From the NCBI GenBank assembly GCA_029204225.1, contig CM055109.1:32806927-32870926 (forward strand): a DNA stretch of 64,000 nucleotides, written 5' to 3'. How positions within the stretch are numbered: the stretch's first letter is position 1; each line of letters opens with the position of its first letter. A model generated the notes under the pieces. The model was not told where the DNA came from and did no database searches. It worked only from the letters and a program-made list of their open reading frames with translations. Positions 12,300 to 23,725 of this stretch are shown piece by piece. The stretch is from Diphasiastrum complanatum. Taxonomy: Eukaryota > Streptophyta > Lycopodiopsida > Lycopodiales > Lycopodiaceae. A program made the position numbers and the translations under genes.

Positions 12300-12990
12300 A
12301 TTTATTCTCATGGGAAAGCATATAAGCATGGTCAAGAAAAACACTTTGAAAGTGGGTTTTCTATTTCCATTTCTACTTTGAACAAGTTCTGGCACATGGC
12401 CACCATGATCTCTACAACTCTCCATCACTCCTTTTACCATTTTGTAATGTGATGAAGTACCATGTGTAGTAGTTACTACACTCTTTGTAATTTCATTTGG
12501 AACATTGTGAAAAAGGGAAAGCATATAAACATGGTCCAGAAAAACACTTTGAAAGTGGGTTTTCTATTTCCATTTCTACTTTGAACAAGTTTTGGCACAT
12601 GGCCACCATGATCCCTACAACTCTCCATCACTCCTTTAACCATTTTGTAACGTGATGAAGTATCATGTGTAGTAGTTACTAATTTCATTTGGAACATTGT
12701 GAAAATTTCATCAATTCGTTGCAACTTGTTTACATGTCTTGCATGAAAAATAATAAGATTTTGCAAAAGAATGATGTCCATTTCTAGTGTGAACAAGTTC
12801 TAGCACATGTCCACCACTATCCCTACAACTCTCTATCACTCTTCAATTTATGTAACTTGAGAAAGTATCACATGTAGTAGTAAATACACTCTTTGCAATT
12901 TCATTTATGAAAATTTTGTCAATTTAAAAATGAGTTACAACTTGTTTACATGTCTTGCATGATAAATAATAAAATTTTGCATACAGATGA
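12300..12990. repeat. Three degenerate tandem units of about 200-260 bp
   Basis: A block containing AACACTTTGAAAGTGGG, CACATGGCCACCATGATC, CTCTCCATCACTC and CATGTGTAGTAGT recurs near 12316-12510 and 12517-12700. A more diverged third copy lies at about 12776-12990. The first two copies are very similar. The phrase CTTGTTTACATGTCTTGCATGA also repeats at about 12725 and 12945. Confidence 0.8.
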
Positions 12991-15074
12991 TGTCCTAAAG
13001 CACATACATAAAACAACACATACAAAGTCTTCCTGTAGTAAAGTTGAACAATTGAATGTTGTCTACATAAATTATCAACAAGAAAACCATGTCACCCTTT
13101 GTAGACAATTTGGTTCAAAGTGACTCATGTAATAATGATATCTCTAGGCTCAACTTTAACATGTACAAGGAGACATTATATGGTCCCATGGGCTCCTAGA
13201 ATTGCTTGAATTTTATATTTGTCTACTGATATACAATGTAAAGATTGGATGCTAGTGAAATTTACTTGTTAAATTTGTTGGTAATCATGTGTGATAATTT
13301 TCACTTCTTAAAAAGTTGCTAGAACCATAGAATCACCTTTTTTGAATCTTCCATTACTCATCTTTACTTTTGTAAAGACTACAAAACAAAGCCTATCAAG
13401 TATGTCTTTTATATAACACAAAGTTGGTATGTTCATTATAATAATTATCACTGATAAAAAGATATGAAACAACAACCAAGAAAATCATGTGATGATACAA
13501 ACTTGAGTCACAATGTTTGCAATCGATAGAACTCACTTTTCAGTACATAATTTTGTCTCTTTGAAGTTGAATGTTTGGCTACTAGCAATACACTTTTTAT
13601 TGCTAAATAAAAAGAACTAAGACAAACAGTATGTTGTAGGAAATCTAGCTACATAAGAAATTGTTAATGTCTCACAAGGCTCATTAAGAAGTTTTGTTGC
13701 AAGCAATGTAGACTCGAAATAGCCTTGCATAAATTTCAAATTGTGTAATGTAAAATTGTTTAGAAGTCCGTCTATTTTGTACTTTACTGACAGCCTTTCT
13801 TTGTTTATAGAGTACTAGAAATAGATAATGCCATATTATCAATTATTTTTGGATCACGGTACGTTGTATCCTGAAAAGTTATAGATGATTTTTGGTACTG
13901 TAACTCAAATATCAATAATTTACATCACAATCTAGAGGTACTTTGCACTGTGATTTTGTGCTCACATGGGAAAATTTTAAAAGTACATGGCCATCATAAC
14001 AAACTTAGGAATGTTTTACACAATTCTAAAGCCATAAAAAAACTCATTTTTTGTATTGCATATGCTTCTAGCTTTATTCATTTTTCCTAACTGGCTATTT
14101 ATATATCACACACGAATATTTTCTTGTCTTGATGATCAACGCTCCAATATACTTCAACTTTTTATCATTTCTTTTTGTCATGTTGTGAATAACCCTCTAT
14201 AGGCAAAATCATGAATTCGGCTTTTGTGTACTCTATTTTTGTAGCAAAAAATAGTATATAAAGTGGGCCATAATGAGAACAACATACTTTGATATTATAT
14301 CATGTAGTTTTTATATGAAATGTCCTATCTCTAGATTATGACAAAATAAAGATAAAAATGTATAGATAAATATTTAGAAAATTTTTTATCAATCTCCAAA
14401 ACAAAAAGAGACTTTGCCTTTGACGCAATTTCCTGATTGTATAATACTAGCTTCTAATGTGAGTTTCCAACATCATGAGATTGCTTATACTTCATAGAAG
14501 TACCTTAGATTCATTTAATGAGTCTAGTATCAACAAATAAAAACGATCCTCGAAAACTCAAACTCTTAATACATAACTTGTCATGACATAAAACAGCATT
14601 GGCATATTACTATTTGAAATGTAGATGTTTTCCTTCACATCTTTGTTGAGAGTGATGTTATCAGTTTTGTCGCTAATTAAAAAAATAAAAGACTAAAGTT
14701 TGATAATCTCAAATTAATTAAACTGCTTGATATATGTCAGTATACATAGGTGAAGACCAATAATGTGCCGTAACTATCAAACTCTTAAAGATATTGTATT
14801 AGTTTAGTTACCATAATGTGAAAGGGCTTGTTGAAAGATCACCCACATCTTCAGATTTAAATTCAAATATTTTCTAATTAGACAACAACAACCACACCCC
14901 AATCTTAGCAAGCTAAATATTTCCATGAGGTTTTATGACAATTCTACAATTAAAGAACACTAGTGACAATGGAAAAATATACTCATCTAAAACATCTATT
15001 TTTATAAAATGACAAGAAGTTGTAGTATGAGAGTAATGATTGTTTTTCTCTTGACAATAAAAAAATAGTCATTG

Positions 15075-15226
15075 GTGGTGCTATTTCTACACATAAATCA
15101 CAAGCTAGGGATGACTACAATAGCAATCCAATGAAATGGTAGTTCTACAATAGTGTTGCCATTCCTACACATAAATCACAAGCTAGGGATGGCTACAGTA
15201 GCAATCCAACAAAATGGTAGTTCTGC
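15075..15226. repeat. Two tandem copies of a 77-bp unit
   Basis: Both copies carry CTACACATAAATCACAAGC, TAGGGATGGCTACA (or GATGACTACA) and AATGGTAGTTCT, with only a few substitutions. Confidence 0.9.
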
Positions 15227-15497
15227 AGTGGTTAAAACCATGCAATTTAATACTTTTTAAACTCTTTCTTGATCATATTTACTATTTTAACTTCAATTCC
15301 ATTTTTTTTAATCATCATCTTTTTTGTTGGACTATGTTCAATAGAATTTATCAATCAAATCAACCTATTTCTATACACAACCATTCTTTAAATCACTAGT
15401 AGCTTAAAAACAAAAAAATTCATTTCCACAGTTTTGATTGAAGGATATATAATTTCTCTCAAATTTGTTGTTGCATCAATTTTTTTTAAATTTTATT

Positions 15498-15592
15498 TGT
15501 ATGTATATGTATATGTATATATATGTATATGTATATATATGTATGTGTATATATACACATACACATATACATATGTGTGTGTGTGTGTGTAT
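15498..15592. repeat. Compound TATG/TA/TG microsatellite
   Basis: Alternating GTATAT, ATACAC and TG runs. The centre (GTATATATACACATAC) is self-complementary and could form a hairpin. Confidence 0.95.
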
Positions 15593-15593
15593 C

Positions 15594-15860
15594 AAATACA
15601 GAACGGTTCTATATCATTCCATGAAAAAAATTCAGGGAACAAGATTTAAATGTTTTTTTTTATTAAAATGCTTCCCATACTAAGTTGGTACCCCCTACAT
15701 AGCGCAAAACTACAAAAAATAAATTGTTTAGGGTTTGATTTTTGAAGCCTTGAGCTATATAGGGGGTACTAGCTTGGTATGGAAAAAAATTTGGTAATTT
15801 TTTTTTTGTATTTTTCATGGTACGAAACCGTTTTGTATCGTGAAATCCCACGAAACCAAT
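15594..15860. mobile_element. Foldback / MITE-like inverted repeat
   Basis: Two imperfect inverted arms of about 100 nt face each other around a short loop near 15710-15750. Matching pairs are AACGGTT (15601) with AACCGTT (15826), CCATGAAAA (15620) with TTTTCATGG (15813), and GGTACCCCCTACATAGC (15686) with GCTATATAGGGGGTACT (15751). No transposase ORF is present. It resembles a MITE or foldback element, but no clean target duplication was identified. Confidence 0.6.
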
Positions 15861-15871
15861 TTCATGGAAAC

Positions 15872-15872
<1 letters not shown>

Positions 15873-15906
<34 letters not shown>
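15873..15906. repeat. (CA)n microsatellite
   Basis: An uninterrupted run of about 16 CA units. Confidence 0.95.
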
Positions 15907-15910
<4 letters not shown>

Positions 15911-18612
15911 CATTGTTGAAGGAGGAATCTCGACAAGCTCCGGTTCATGAGATGCTTGAAACTTTCAAAAATTATACCTTGGACGACGTGTAATTATGAT
16001 GCCGCAAGCCCAATGAGAACCTGATCAAAGTCAGGCACCAGTGGAACAAGTCTTTGAGGGACCTGCGCGAACACAGCCAATGAACCTTGCCGAGCCAGGT
16101 GAAGAAGAAAAGATAGTGCATGTGGGAGAGCAGTTAACACCCACACAGTTCAAGAGACTACGATCATTGTTGGTGGAGTATAAAGATTGCCTTGCCTGGA
16201 GTTACAATGATTTGAAGGGCATTCCACCAACAGTAGTCTAACACACCATACCCTTGGTGGATGGAGCAGTCCCCAAGGTAAGCCGTTACTACCGCTGCAA
16301 CCCAAATAATTAAGAGCTGATCAAGCAGGAGTTGCAGAAGCTGATGGATGCAGATTTCATTTATGAAATCGGGCACACAGAATAGGTATCACCGATAGTT
16401 ATAGTACCCAAGAAGGACATCAAAATGCGGATTTGTGTGAATCTGAAGGCGCTAAATGCAGTCACCAAAAAGGATCATTTTCCTTTACCATTTACGGAAA
16501 GTGTCCTCGATAGAGTAGCTGGCACCGAAGCCTACAGTTTTCTAGATGGCTTCAGCGATTACAACCAGGTGAAGATAGCCCCCCAAGACCAACACAAGAT
16601 AGCGTTTGCCACGGAATGGGGAACCTATGCCTATAAAGTGATGCCATTCGGACTTTGCAAGCACCTTCCAACTAGTCATGCAGGCGACATTCAAAGAATA
16701 TTTGCAAAAAATTTTGAAAATTTTCTTGGACGATCTGTGTGTATATGGACCAGATTCAAAACACTTATCCAATTTGGAACAAGTGCTACAAAAATGCCGC
16801 AACTTCCAGATCTCCTTGAATCCAAAAAAATGTCAATTTTGGGTGACACATGGCTTGATTCTCGGCCATATAGTGTCAAGACACGGGATCGCCACAGACC
16901 TATCAAAGATCAGGATCATTGTGAATCTACCACCACCGGGGACGATCCGCAAAGTCTACATCTTCATGGGTCATGCTAACTATTATAGGATCTTCATTCT
17001 TGATTTTGCGGAGTTAGTCCGACCACTTACGTCCACCCAATTGGTCCATTGAGTTTCATGTGCATACGGACGCATCGAAGTATGCAATTGGAGCGGTCTT
17101 AACCCAGCCAGGTGAACACAAAAAGGATTTTCCAATCCGATTTGCAAGCCGACAGCTCAGTGATACAGAAATGAATTATTCAACCACAGAGCAGGAAACA
17201 TTGGCCATTAATGATCTATGTGGTTAAGAAATTTTGGCACTACCTGATGGCCACACATTTCGCTTTTTATACGGACCATCAACCCTTGCTCTATTGCGTT
17301 AACAAAACTTGCAACACTAGGAGAATCACCAGATGGCTACTTCTATTGTTGGGGTTTGATTTTTGGATAGTAGTTTGCAAGGGAAAACAACACTACATGG
17401 CAGATCATGTGTCGCGGATCAAGGGAAAGGAGGTTTCAACCCAACCCGACAATGAGCTGACCGATGATGTCTTGTTTTATGTGGACACAGTACCAGAATG
17501 GGCTGCCAACATTGTTGAATATCTAATGCGGGGCCAACCAGACAAGTCACTACCTAAGGCGGATCAGCGAAAATTGATCTTGAAGGCTAGACCTTATCAG
17601 CTGATTGTCGGGTAGTTGTATTGAAGAGGACCAGACGGTATTTTTGGGAGGTGTATTCTCCCTCATGAGGCCACCCAGATCATTTCGCTTTCACATGAAG
17701 GCATGGGTGGGGGCCATTTTGCAACCGACATTACAGTTCACAAGATCCTGCAATCAGGATGGTGGTGGCCAACGATTCATAAGGATACGGAGGAATACTT
17801 GAGAAAGTGTGATGTGTGCCAAAGGGCGAGGAGACCAACAAAATTGAATTATGACCTATTGCACCTAGCCTTAGCCCAAGCACCATTCGAAAAGTGAGGA
17901 TTGGATTACATCGGTCCAATTCACCCTACAGCAAGGAGTACCCAGGTTTGATACATAATCGTAGCCATGGACTATCTCACCAAGTGGGTCGAAGCCAAGG
18001 CAGTGAGAGTAGCTGATGGTAGGACCACTGCCAAGTTCCTTTATGAAAATATCATTGTGCGCTTTGGATGCCCTATGGAGCTAGTCAGCGATCGTGGAAG
18101 TCATTTCATCAATGAGACCATCAAGGTCCTGTTGGAGGAATTTTTCATGATCCATAGAACCAATACGCCTTATTACCCTCGCGGTAATGGGCAAGCAGAA
18201 TCATCCAATAAGATCCTGTGTAGCGTGCTCATGAAAATAGTTGAAGCTAGCAGATCAGATTGGGAACATAAGTTGCATGCTGCTTTGTGATAGCATATAA
18301 GGGAAGTACTAATCAAACACCTTTCCAACTGGTATATGGTCAGGATGTTGTAATGTCAGTAGAGTTTCTAGTTCCTTCATTAAGGATTGCTATGACGCAA
18401 TGGCTTAATGAGTCCAAATCTCTACAACTACGCCACGAAGCTCTGCATAAACTCTGTGAAACACACTTACTAGTTGTGCAAGCACTGTAGTTCAAAAGGA
18501 AAGACACAAAGCATGGCACGATCGCAGGTTACAAAAGAAGGATCTTTGTTTCAGAGATCTGGTCCTGATGTATAAAACCAAGGCGATCAAGGAGAAATTA
18601 AAATTCACAAGT
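15907..18612 (+). pseudogene. Ty3/gypsy pol remnant (RT, RNase H, integrase)
   Basis: This plus-strand remnant shows the Ty3/gypsy domain order RT, RNase H, integrase. RT motifs are RICVNLKALN, FPLPFTESVLDRVAG, YSFLDGFSDYNQVKI, VMPFGLC and FLDD (in place of YxDD), then NLPPPGTIRKVYIFMGHANYYR. RNase H shows HTDASKYAIGAVL, STTEQETLA and FAFYTDHQPLLY. Integrase shows an HHCC-like segment ending CDVCQRARRP, MDYLTKWVEAKA, LVSDRGSHF and NGQAESSNK. Gag and protease are absent. At least four frame shifts or stops separate the blocks (near 16240, 16660, 17050, 17210, 17600 and 18290), so it is inactive. The GNGQAES signature suggests a TAT/Athila-like lineage (inference). Confidence 0.88.
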
Positions 18613-19045
18613 GAAGGTCCTTAAATCTATGTCTTCTATGGTCAAGCAAAAGAAGGCTATTGGCCTTCCAAAATCACTTTCCAAAGATTTCAAGCCTTGT
18701 GAGGCTTGTGCTATTGCAAAATCACATAGAAAGCCATATCAGAAATCTTTTATTAAGACTACTCATCCTTTGGAGCTTATACACTCGGATGTTCATTTTT
18801 TTTCTTCTAAAAGTATTGGTGGTGGAACATGTTCTGTCACCGTTATTGATGACTTTACTAGATATACTTGGTTGTATCTACTTTCTTCAAAAGCTATGGT
18901 ATTTGATCACTTCCTAATCTTCAAAGCTTATGTTGAGAAACAATTTTCTTTCAAAGTTAAAGCTTTAAGATGTGAGGTGAATACATCTCCAACAAGTTTC
19001 ATGAATATTGTGAAGGTGAAGGAATAAAGAGAGAGTTTTCTTATG
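18613..19045 (+). pseudogene. Copia integrase fragment
   Basis: A plus-strand fragment starting within GAG-pre-integrase (MVKQKKAIGLPKSL, CEACAIAKSHRKPY). It continues into the integrase core (LELIHSDVHFF, VTVIDDFTRYTWLYLL), then breaks frame at the second catalytic region (KALRCE, with the GGEY part shifted). It is joined on the left to gypsy sequence and on the right to a family G LTR piece, so both ends are chimeric junctions. Confidence 0.8.
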
Positions 19046-19356
19046 CTTATTCTGTGTGAGGGTGCTTTGTCATATGATGATTCATCATGCAAAATTGACG
19101 CTTGGACCAAACCTTCTATTTTGAGCACTTTCTGGTCAATTTTCTACTATATAGAAAACTCTTCTAGAAGTGCAAACTTGACTTCCTCAGCTTATTCCAC
19201 ACATGTGAGCAGACCTCTACACATGGGATTTGACACCTAATCTCATGATGTGGCTCATGCAATCTCTAGATTGATGCCATGTGGTATATGACTAAAAAAC
19301 ATGCTTTTGGCCTTTTTAGCCACTAGAACTTGATTTAAATCATATGTACAACCTAT
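19046..19356 (-). mobile_element. Family G LTR fragment, left part
   Basis: Closely matches the middle of the family G LTR (compare 34941-35250): GGTGCTTTGTCATATGATGA, CTTCTATTTTGAGCACTTT, TTATTCCACACATGTGAGC and GATGTGGCTCATGCAATC. It breaks at the CCTAT duplication made by element S. Its continuation is at 22634-22700. No primer site or coding part of G is attached. Confidence 0.8.
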
Positions 19357-20341
19357 TGTTGGAATTTTCATGAAATTCAATTGGTAATGAGGATCTATTT
19401 ATTACCTTCCTGCAGAACTGTTGGCAAAACAAGTCTGCATTTTTACTCGTGTTGTCGATACAATCTGCATTTTTACTCCTGAATTCCCACAGGCAAAAAA
19501 TGCAACACTGCATTCTTGCATGCATTTTATGACAGGCGACACTGCATTTTTACATGCAATCTCTAACAGTCGAAAAGAATGCGACACTTGCCTTTAAAAT
19601 TGCAAGGGTATCTTCCAAATGCTGAAGGTTGCCCTTAACTAAAGACAAAGGCCAAAAGCCAAGGAGTGTCGCATCGTCCATCTGCGGATTTACTCATTAC
19701 ATCTTCACGCTCCAACAATGACTGGTCTATTGATTAGTTTAGCAGCTGTTAAACGATCTTGTAATTGTAAAGTTAAGATAGCACAAGATCTTCTAGCTGC
19801 TATATATGTCAATGAGCGATTGAAAGAAAAGTGAGATTGTTAGTAATAGGCTCATGAATCTTCACAGATCGTGATTAGCTTTGGGAAGTACATGGTTATG
19901 CCCGCTATTGTCTTTGCTCACCTGCCTAATTGACTTGTATATTTTATTATACATAATCTGATTACAACTCTGTCTGTTTTTTCTTTCAGATTCATGTCAA
20001 TACTGCAATGCTTTTCTATGTTTTGTCTGGTTGTCTATTTGCTTAGTTTGGTTGTCAACTCATTGCTCCCGCAAAGTTATTGTTCGTAATAATTTGTCTA
20101 GCTATTCAAGACAAATTATCTTCCTGATGTTTTGATGTTTGGTTACGTAGTCAGATCGAACGTGATTTCTATCACTAATGTTTTGTTCAAATCTGATAGA
20201 CATAGTCATGCTTGAGAAAAGAGTGTGATAACTTATTCCGTTGCGCACGAACACTTTCCATTTGAGTTCGCTTCTCTTTCGAGTTTTGATTTCTTTTCTT
20301 TTCATGTTCGTTTCGTTTCTCATTATCCTCTTTCTCCAACA
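19357..20341 (+). repeat. 5' LTR of element S
   Basis: 985 bp, starting TGTTGGAATTTTC and ending CTTTCTCCAACA. It contains a TATA-like TGCTATATATGTC near 19798 and many ACACTGCATTTTT / CTGCATTTTTACTC short repeats near its start. Confidence 0.88.
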
Positions 20342-20353
20342 TGGTATCAGAGC
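20342..20353 (+). other. Primer-binding site of element S
   Basis: TGGTATCAGAGC directly after the LTR end, complementary to initiator-Met tRNA. Confidence 0.9.
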
Positions 20354-21045
20354 AGGTTATGAACCTAACATGCTATCTTGAATCTACTCTGTGAAATAGA
20401 TTTGTCATTAGTTACATTTAGAGATTTGGTCACCATTTCAGATCTTTCAAGATCTAATAGTTGACTTAAAATAAGTATGGAGTATGTGTGAAAAGTTTTT
20501 TTTTTTTTTTATGTTTTGAGACATTGTCTTAAGTTTTCAATTTCGTTTTTCTGCTATCCAAGATTATTTGCAAACAACAACAAGTTATCAAGGTGATTCT
20601 GTCAATGCCGTTTGAGCAACGAGGTTTCATTCCCATAAAGATCAGAATCAAAGAGATTTTATTCCTCAAAACATCTTTGATATGACGGGACCGGTTCTTG
20701 AAGACCTTTTGATCATGGAGGTTACATTCGTCAACAATGGGTTTCATTTCCATAAAGATCAAAAAGGGAAGAGGTTCCATTCCTCACTTTTATCAAGATG
20801 CTAGATTTTTTCTACCGTCACATGAAGATTATCAAACTAGGATAACTTATTCTGCTTTCAACAACAGGTTAAAAAACCCGTGGAGCAGCAAGGATTCTTT
20901 GATAAGATTGTTAATGTTGAAGCTCTACACTCCTGAGTCAATCCTGAGGGGGAGCGAGGGAAGCAAACTGTATTTTTCAGCATGCAGTTTGTCAACACAA
21001 TTTTTCCTATCTTTTCTGTAGTTACAGATCTACATTAAGGGGGAG
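20354..21045 (+). other. Internal non-coding domain of element S
   Basis: No open frame above about 94 codons and no gag, protease or RT motif. It contains a diverged internal duplication (GTTTCATTCCCATAAAGATC near 20625 and GTTTCATTTCCATAAAGATC near 20741) and ends in a purine-rich tract. Confidence 0.75.
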
Positions 21046-22628
21046 TGCTAGAATTTCTCTAAAATTCAATTTTTAATGAGGATCTGTTTATTACCTTCTT
21101 GCAGAACTGTTGGCAGAACAAGTCTGTATGTTGTCGCTATAGTCTGCATTTTTACTCGTGAATTCCCACAGGCAAAAAATACAACACTGCATTTTTGCAC
21201 GCATTTTATGACAGGCGACACTGGCGAGAAATGCGACAATGCATATTTACATGCAATCTCTGATAGCCAAAAAGAATGCGACACTTGCCTTTAAAATTGC
21301 AAGGGTGCCCTCCAAATGCCAAAGATTGCCCTTAACTAAAGACAAAGGCCAAAAGCCAAGGAGTGTCGCATCGTCCATCTGTGGATTTACTCATTACATC
21401 TTCATGCTCCAACAATGAACTGATCTATTGATTATTTTAGCAGCTGTTAAATGACCTTGTATTTGTAAAGTTAAGATAGCACAAGATCTTCCAGTTGGTA
21501 TATACGTCAATGAGCGATTGAAGAAAAAGTGAGGTGGACCTGCTCAGCATTCACATATTTCCTGCAATAGGCAATAGCAGCTGACATTTCTATGTCAGTG
21601 ATTCATGTAGTATTACTACGGTGATGTTTCCACCTTCCATCACTTGTTGTATTGTAGTATTCTACAATGTGGCACATTGCTGCGGATTCACCTTGTTCTT
21701 ATGTAGTAATTAACAGCAGCTAGCATTTCTACGTCAATGATTCACACATCAACATTGTAGCTATGTGCAAATGTATTGTCCAACCAATTATTTGATGTAC
21801 ATATTTTATTGTGCCATTCTTTTTCTGTTATTGCAAGAATGCTATTCTTTATGTCTTGTTTCTGCTAAGTGCATGGTGATCTTCGACACCTCAGTCACTG
21901 GCATAATCTATTGCATTTGTGACTGTTAAGTAGCTCTCTTTCTAAGTGATTGCGTCCACTGATCACAAGTAGTTCTACATGCAATTAGAACGATTCATGC
22001 ACTAGCAACGACATTCTTAAACACACACACACTGTACATGACCCATTCATGCTCTTTCACACTATTGACTCACATAGTTCATCCATTTACAACATATGAG
22101 ACAAACATTGTAGATGCCTTCGCGCATCGATTCTTTTTCTTTTGGACAGATCGTGATTAGCTTTGGGAAGCACGCGGTTATGCCCGCTATTGTCTTGTGC
22201 TCACCTCCTTAATTGACTTGTATATTTTGTTATACATAATTTGATTACAGCTCTGTCTGTTTCTGCGTTCAGATTCGTGTCAATACTGCAATGCTTTTCT
22301 ATGTTCTTTATGGCTGTCTATTTGCTTTGTCTGGTTGTCTACTCATCGCTTCCACAAATTTATTGTTCGTGACTGATAATTTGTCTAGCTGTTCGTGACA
22401 AATTATCTTTCTGATGTTTTGATATTTGGCTACGTAATTAGATAGAACAAGATTTCTATCACTAATGTTCTGTTCGAATCTGATAGGCGTAGTCATGCTT
22501 GAGAAAAGAGCGTGATAACTTATTCCGTTGCACACGAACACTTTCCATTCGAGTTCGTTTCTCTTTCGAGTTTCAAGTTCACTCCTTTTTGTGTTTGTTT
22601 CGTTTTTTGTTATCCTCTTTCTCCAACA
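21046..22628 (+). repeat. 3' LTR of element S, enlarged
   Basis: 1583 bp against 985 bp in the 5' copy. It starts TGCTAGAATTTC and ends CTTTCTCCAACA. The extra length is one block at about 21536-22146, listed separately. Confidence 0.85.
21536..22146. other. Extra ~600-bp block inside the 3' LTR of S
   Basis: After the shared AAGTGAG and before the shared ACAGATCGTGATTAGC, this copy holds about 600 bp where the 5' LTR holds about 28 bp. The block has its own diverged duplication (CAGCTGACATTTCTATGTCA and CAGCTAGCATTTCTACGTCA). No terminal inverted repeat or coding frame was recognised. Either an insertion here or a deletion in the other LTR explains it. Confidence 0.7.
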
Positions 22629-22633
22629 CCTAT

Positions 22634-22700
22634 ATGATTCTACTACATGAAAAGTACATTTATTTCACATGTGAGAATAGGCTCCACACATGTGTAATCA
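22634..22700 (-). mobile_element. Family G LTR fragment, right part
   Basis: Resumes family G LTR similarity after element S: ATGATTCTACTACATGAAAAG, then AGGCTCCACACATGTGT, matching 35260-35320. Together with 19046-19356 it shows S landed inside this LTR piece. Confidence 0.7.
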
Positions 22701-22734
22701 TAATAAGTACAAGTCATTATTTACAATGTTTGCC

Positions 22735-23725
22735 TTGCCAATTTTCACAAGCATTACTATCCTTGCTTTGTAGGAAGATGATAGACACTTACGTGGTAGT
22801 TGCATTGATGATATCATTATTGCCAAAATGGCATTGAAGAAGATTTAGGCCTTCTGCATTTCATTCTAGGCATATAAGAGTAGTTATAGAATTTAATTTC
22901 ACCTTCATTATCAATCAAAATATGCTACTCCATTGCTTAATAGATTTGGTGTAAAGGAATGCAAAAGTATAGAACTTCCATGGAGCATGTTGTAATAGTT
23001 CCTACAAAAGATAATGAAGCATCCTTTGATCCTATGAGGACATCAATCATTTTAGAAAATCCATTGCCTCCTTATATATGCATCACTATTACAAGACCCA
23101 ATCTTAGCTATAACGTGGCTAAGTTGCGTCAATTTACGCAAAGTCCATCAATCATCCTTTGGAAAATATAGTAAGAGGGTCCTTAGCTACATCTAAGGTA
23201 CCATAGATTATGGCATATTGTAGTGAGGCTTTGATATTTATGTGATTACATTTTTAGATGTTTTCTTTACATATGATATTGTGGATAGAACGTCCACAAG
23301 TGTCTTTGCAACTTTTATTTGTAAAAGTGTTATGTCGTGGTTGTCTAAAAGGCATGACACTATCTCTTTATCTTGAACTGAATCTAAGTACAAGGCATTG
23401 GCTACTACAACAAAGGAGATTATTTGGTTGAAGAGGTTTTTGGGGGAGCTTAAAGTTCAAAATGATCAAATCTCCACCATATTTTGTGACAATCAGTCCT
23501 CACAACATCTTGCTACCAATCTCATTTTCCATGCAAGATTTGAGTATATTGAGGTAGCACATTAGTTTGTGAGAGAGAAGGTCCAACTCCAACATGTCTT
23601 AAGCATTGATTTGTGGCTGATATATTTTACCAAGCCTTTGTCAAAAGGCCCTTGCATGAAGATAAGGTCAGCCTTACAAGTTGTGACTAAGAGTATGTTA
23701 GAACTAGTAAGTTAAATTTGAGGAG
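22735..23725 (+). pseudogene. Decayed copia RT/RNase H (element J)
   Basis: A heavily mutated plus-strand pol end. Recognisable pieces are DDIIIAK (RT active-site region), a KYATPLLNRFGVKECKS-like segment, ITRPNLSYNVAKLRQFTQSPS, SWLSKRHDTISLS, KYKALATTTKEIIWLKRFL, IFCDNQSSQHLATN, FHARFEYIEVAH and FTKPLSKGPC, ending in KSMLELVS. Many stops and shifts occur. The order is normal for copia, and it ends at the expected polypurine tract (GAGGAG) before an LTR at 23726. Confidence 0.8.

Larger units (their letters stand above)
11576..15490. other. AT-rich non-coding region with decayed duplications
   Basis: About 3.9 kb with no recognisable coding sequence. Two local tandem-repeat blocks (12300-12990 and 15075-15226) are listed separately. 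Base composition and repeat decay suggest old intergenic sequence. No LTR termini were found. Confidence 0.6.
19357..22628 (+). mobile_element. Non-autonomous LTR retrotransposon S (complete)
   Basis: A complete element with two LTRs (19357-20341 and 21046-22628), a primer site at 20342-20353, a polypurine tract AAGGGGGAG just before 21046, and a perfect 5-bp target duplication CCTAT on both sides (19352-19356 and 22629-22633). The internal part is only about 690 bp and encodes no gag or pol, so movement must rely on enzymes from another element. The two LTRs differ at many sites by eye (roughly 85-90% alike), indicating an old insertion. The host sequence is a family G LTR fragment. A solo LTR of the same family lies at 61606-62601. 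Confidence 0.9.

Noticed and set aside
12300-12990. Repeat-spacer pattern resembling an array
   Set aside because: Units are 200 bp or longer and tandem, in a plant nuclear context; not a CRISPR array.
15434-15683. Overlapping 71-72 codon frames rich in Tyr, Val and Cys
   Set aside because: They are translations of the TATG/TG microsatellite.
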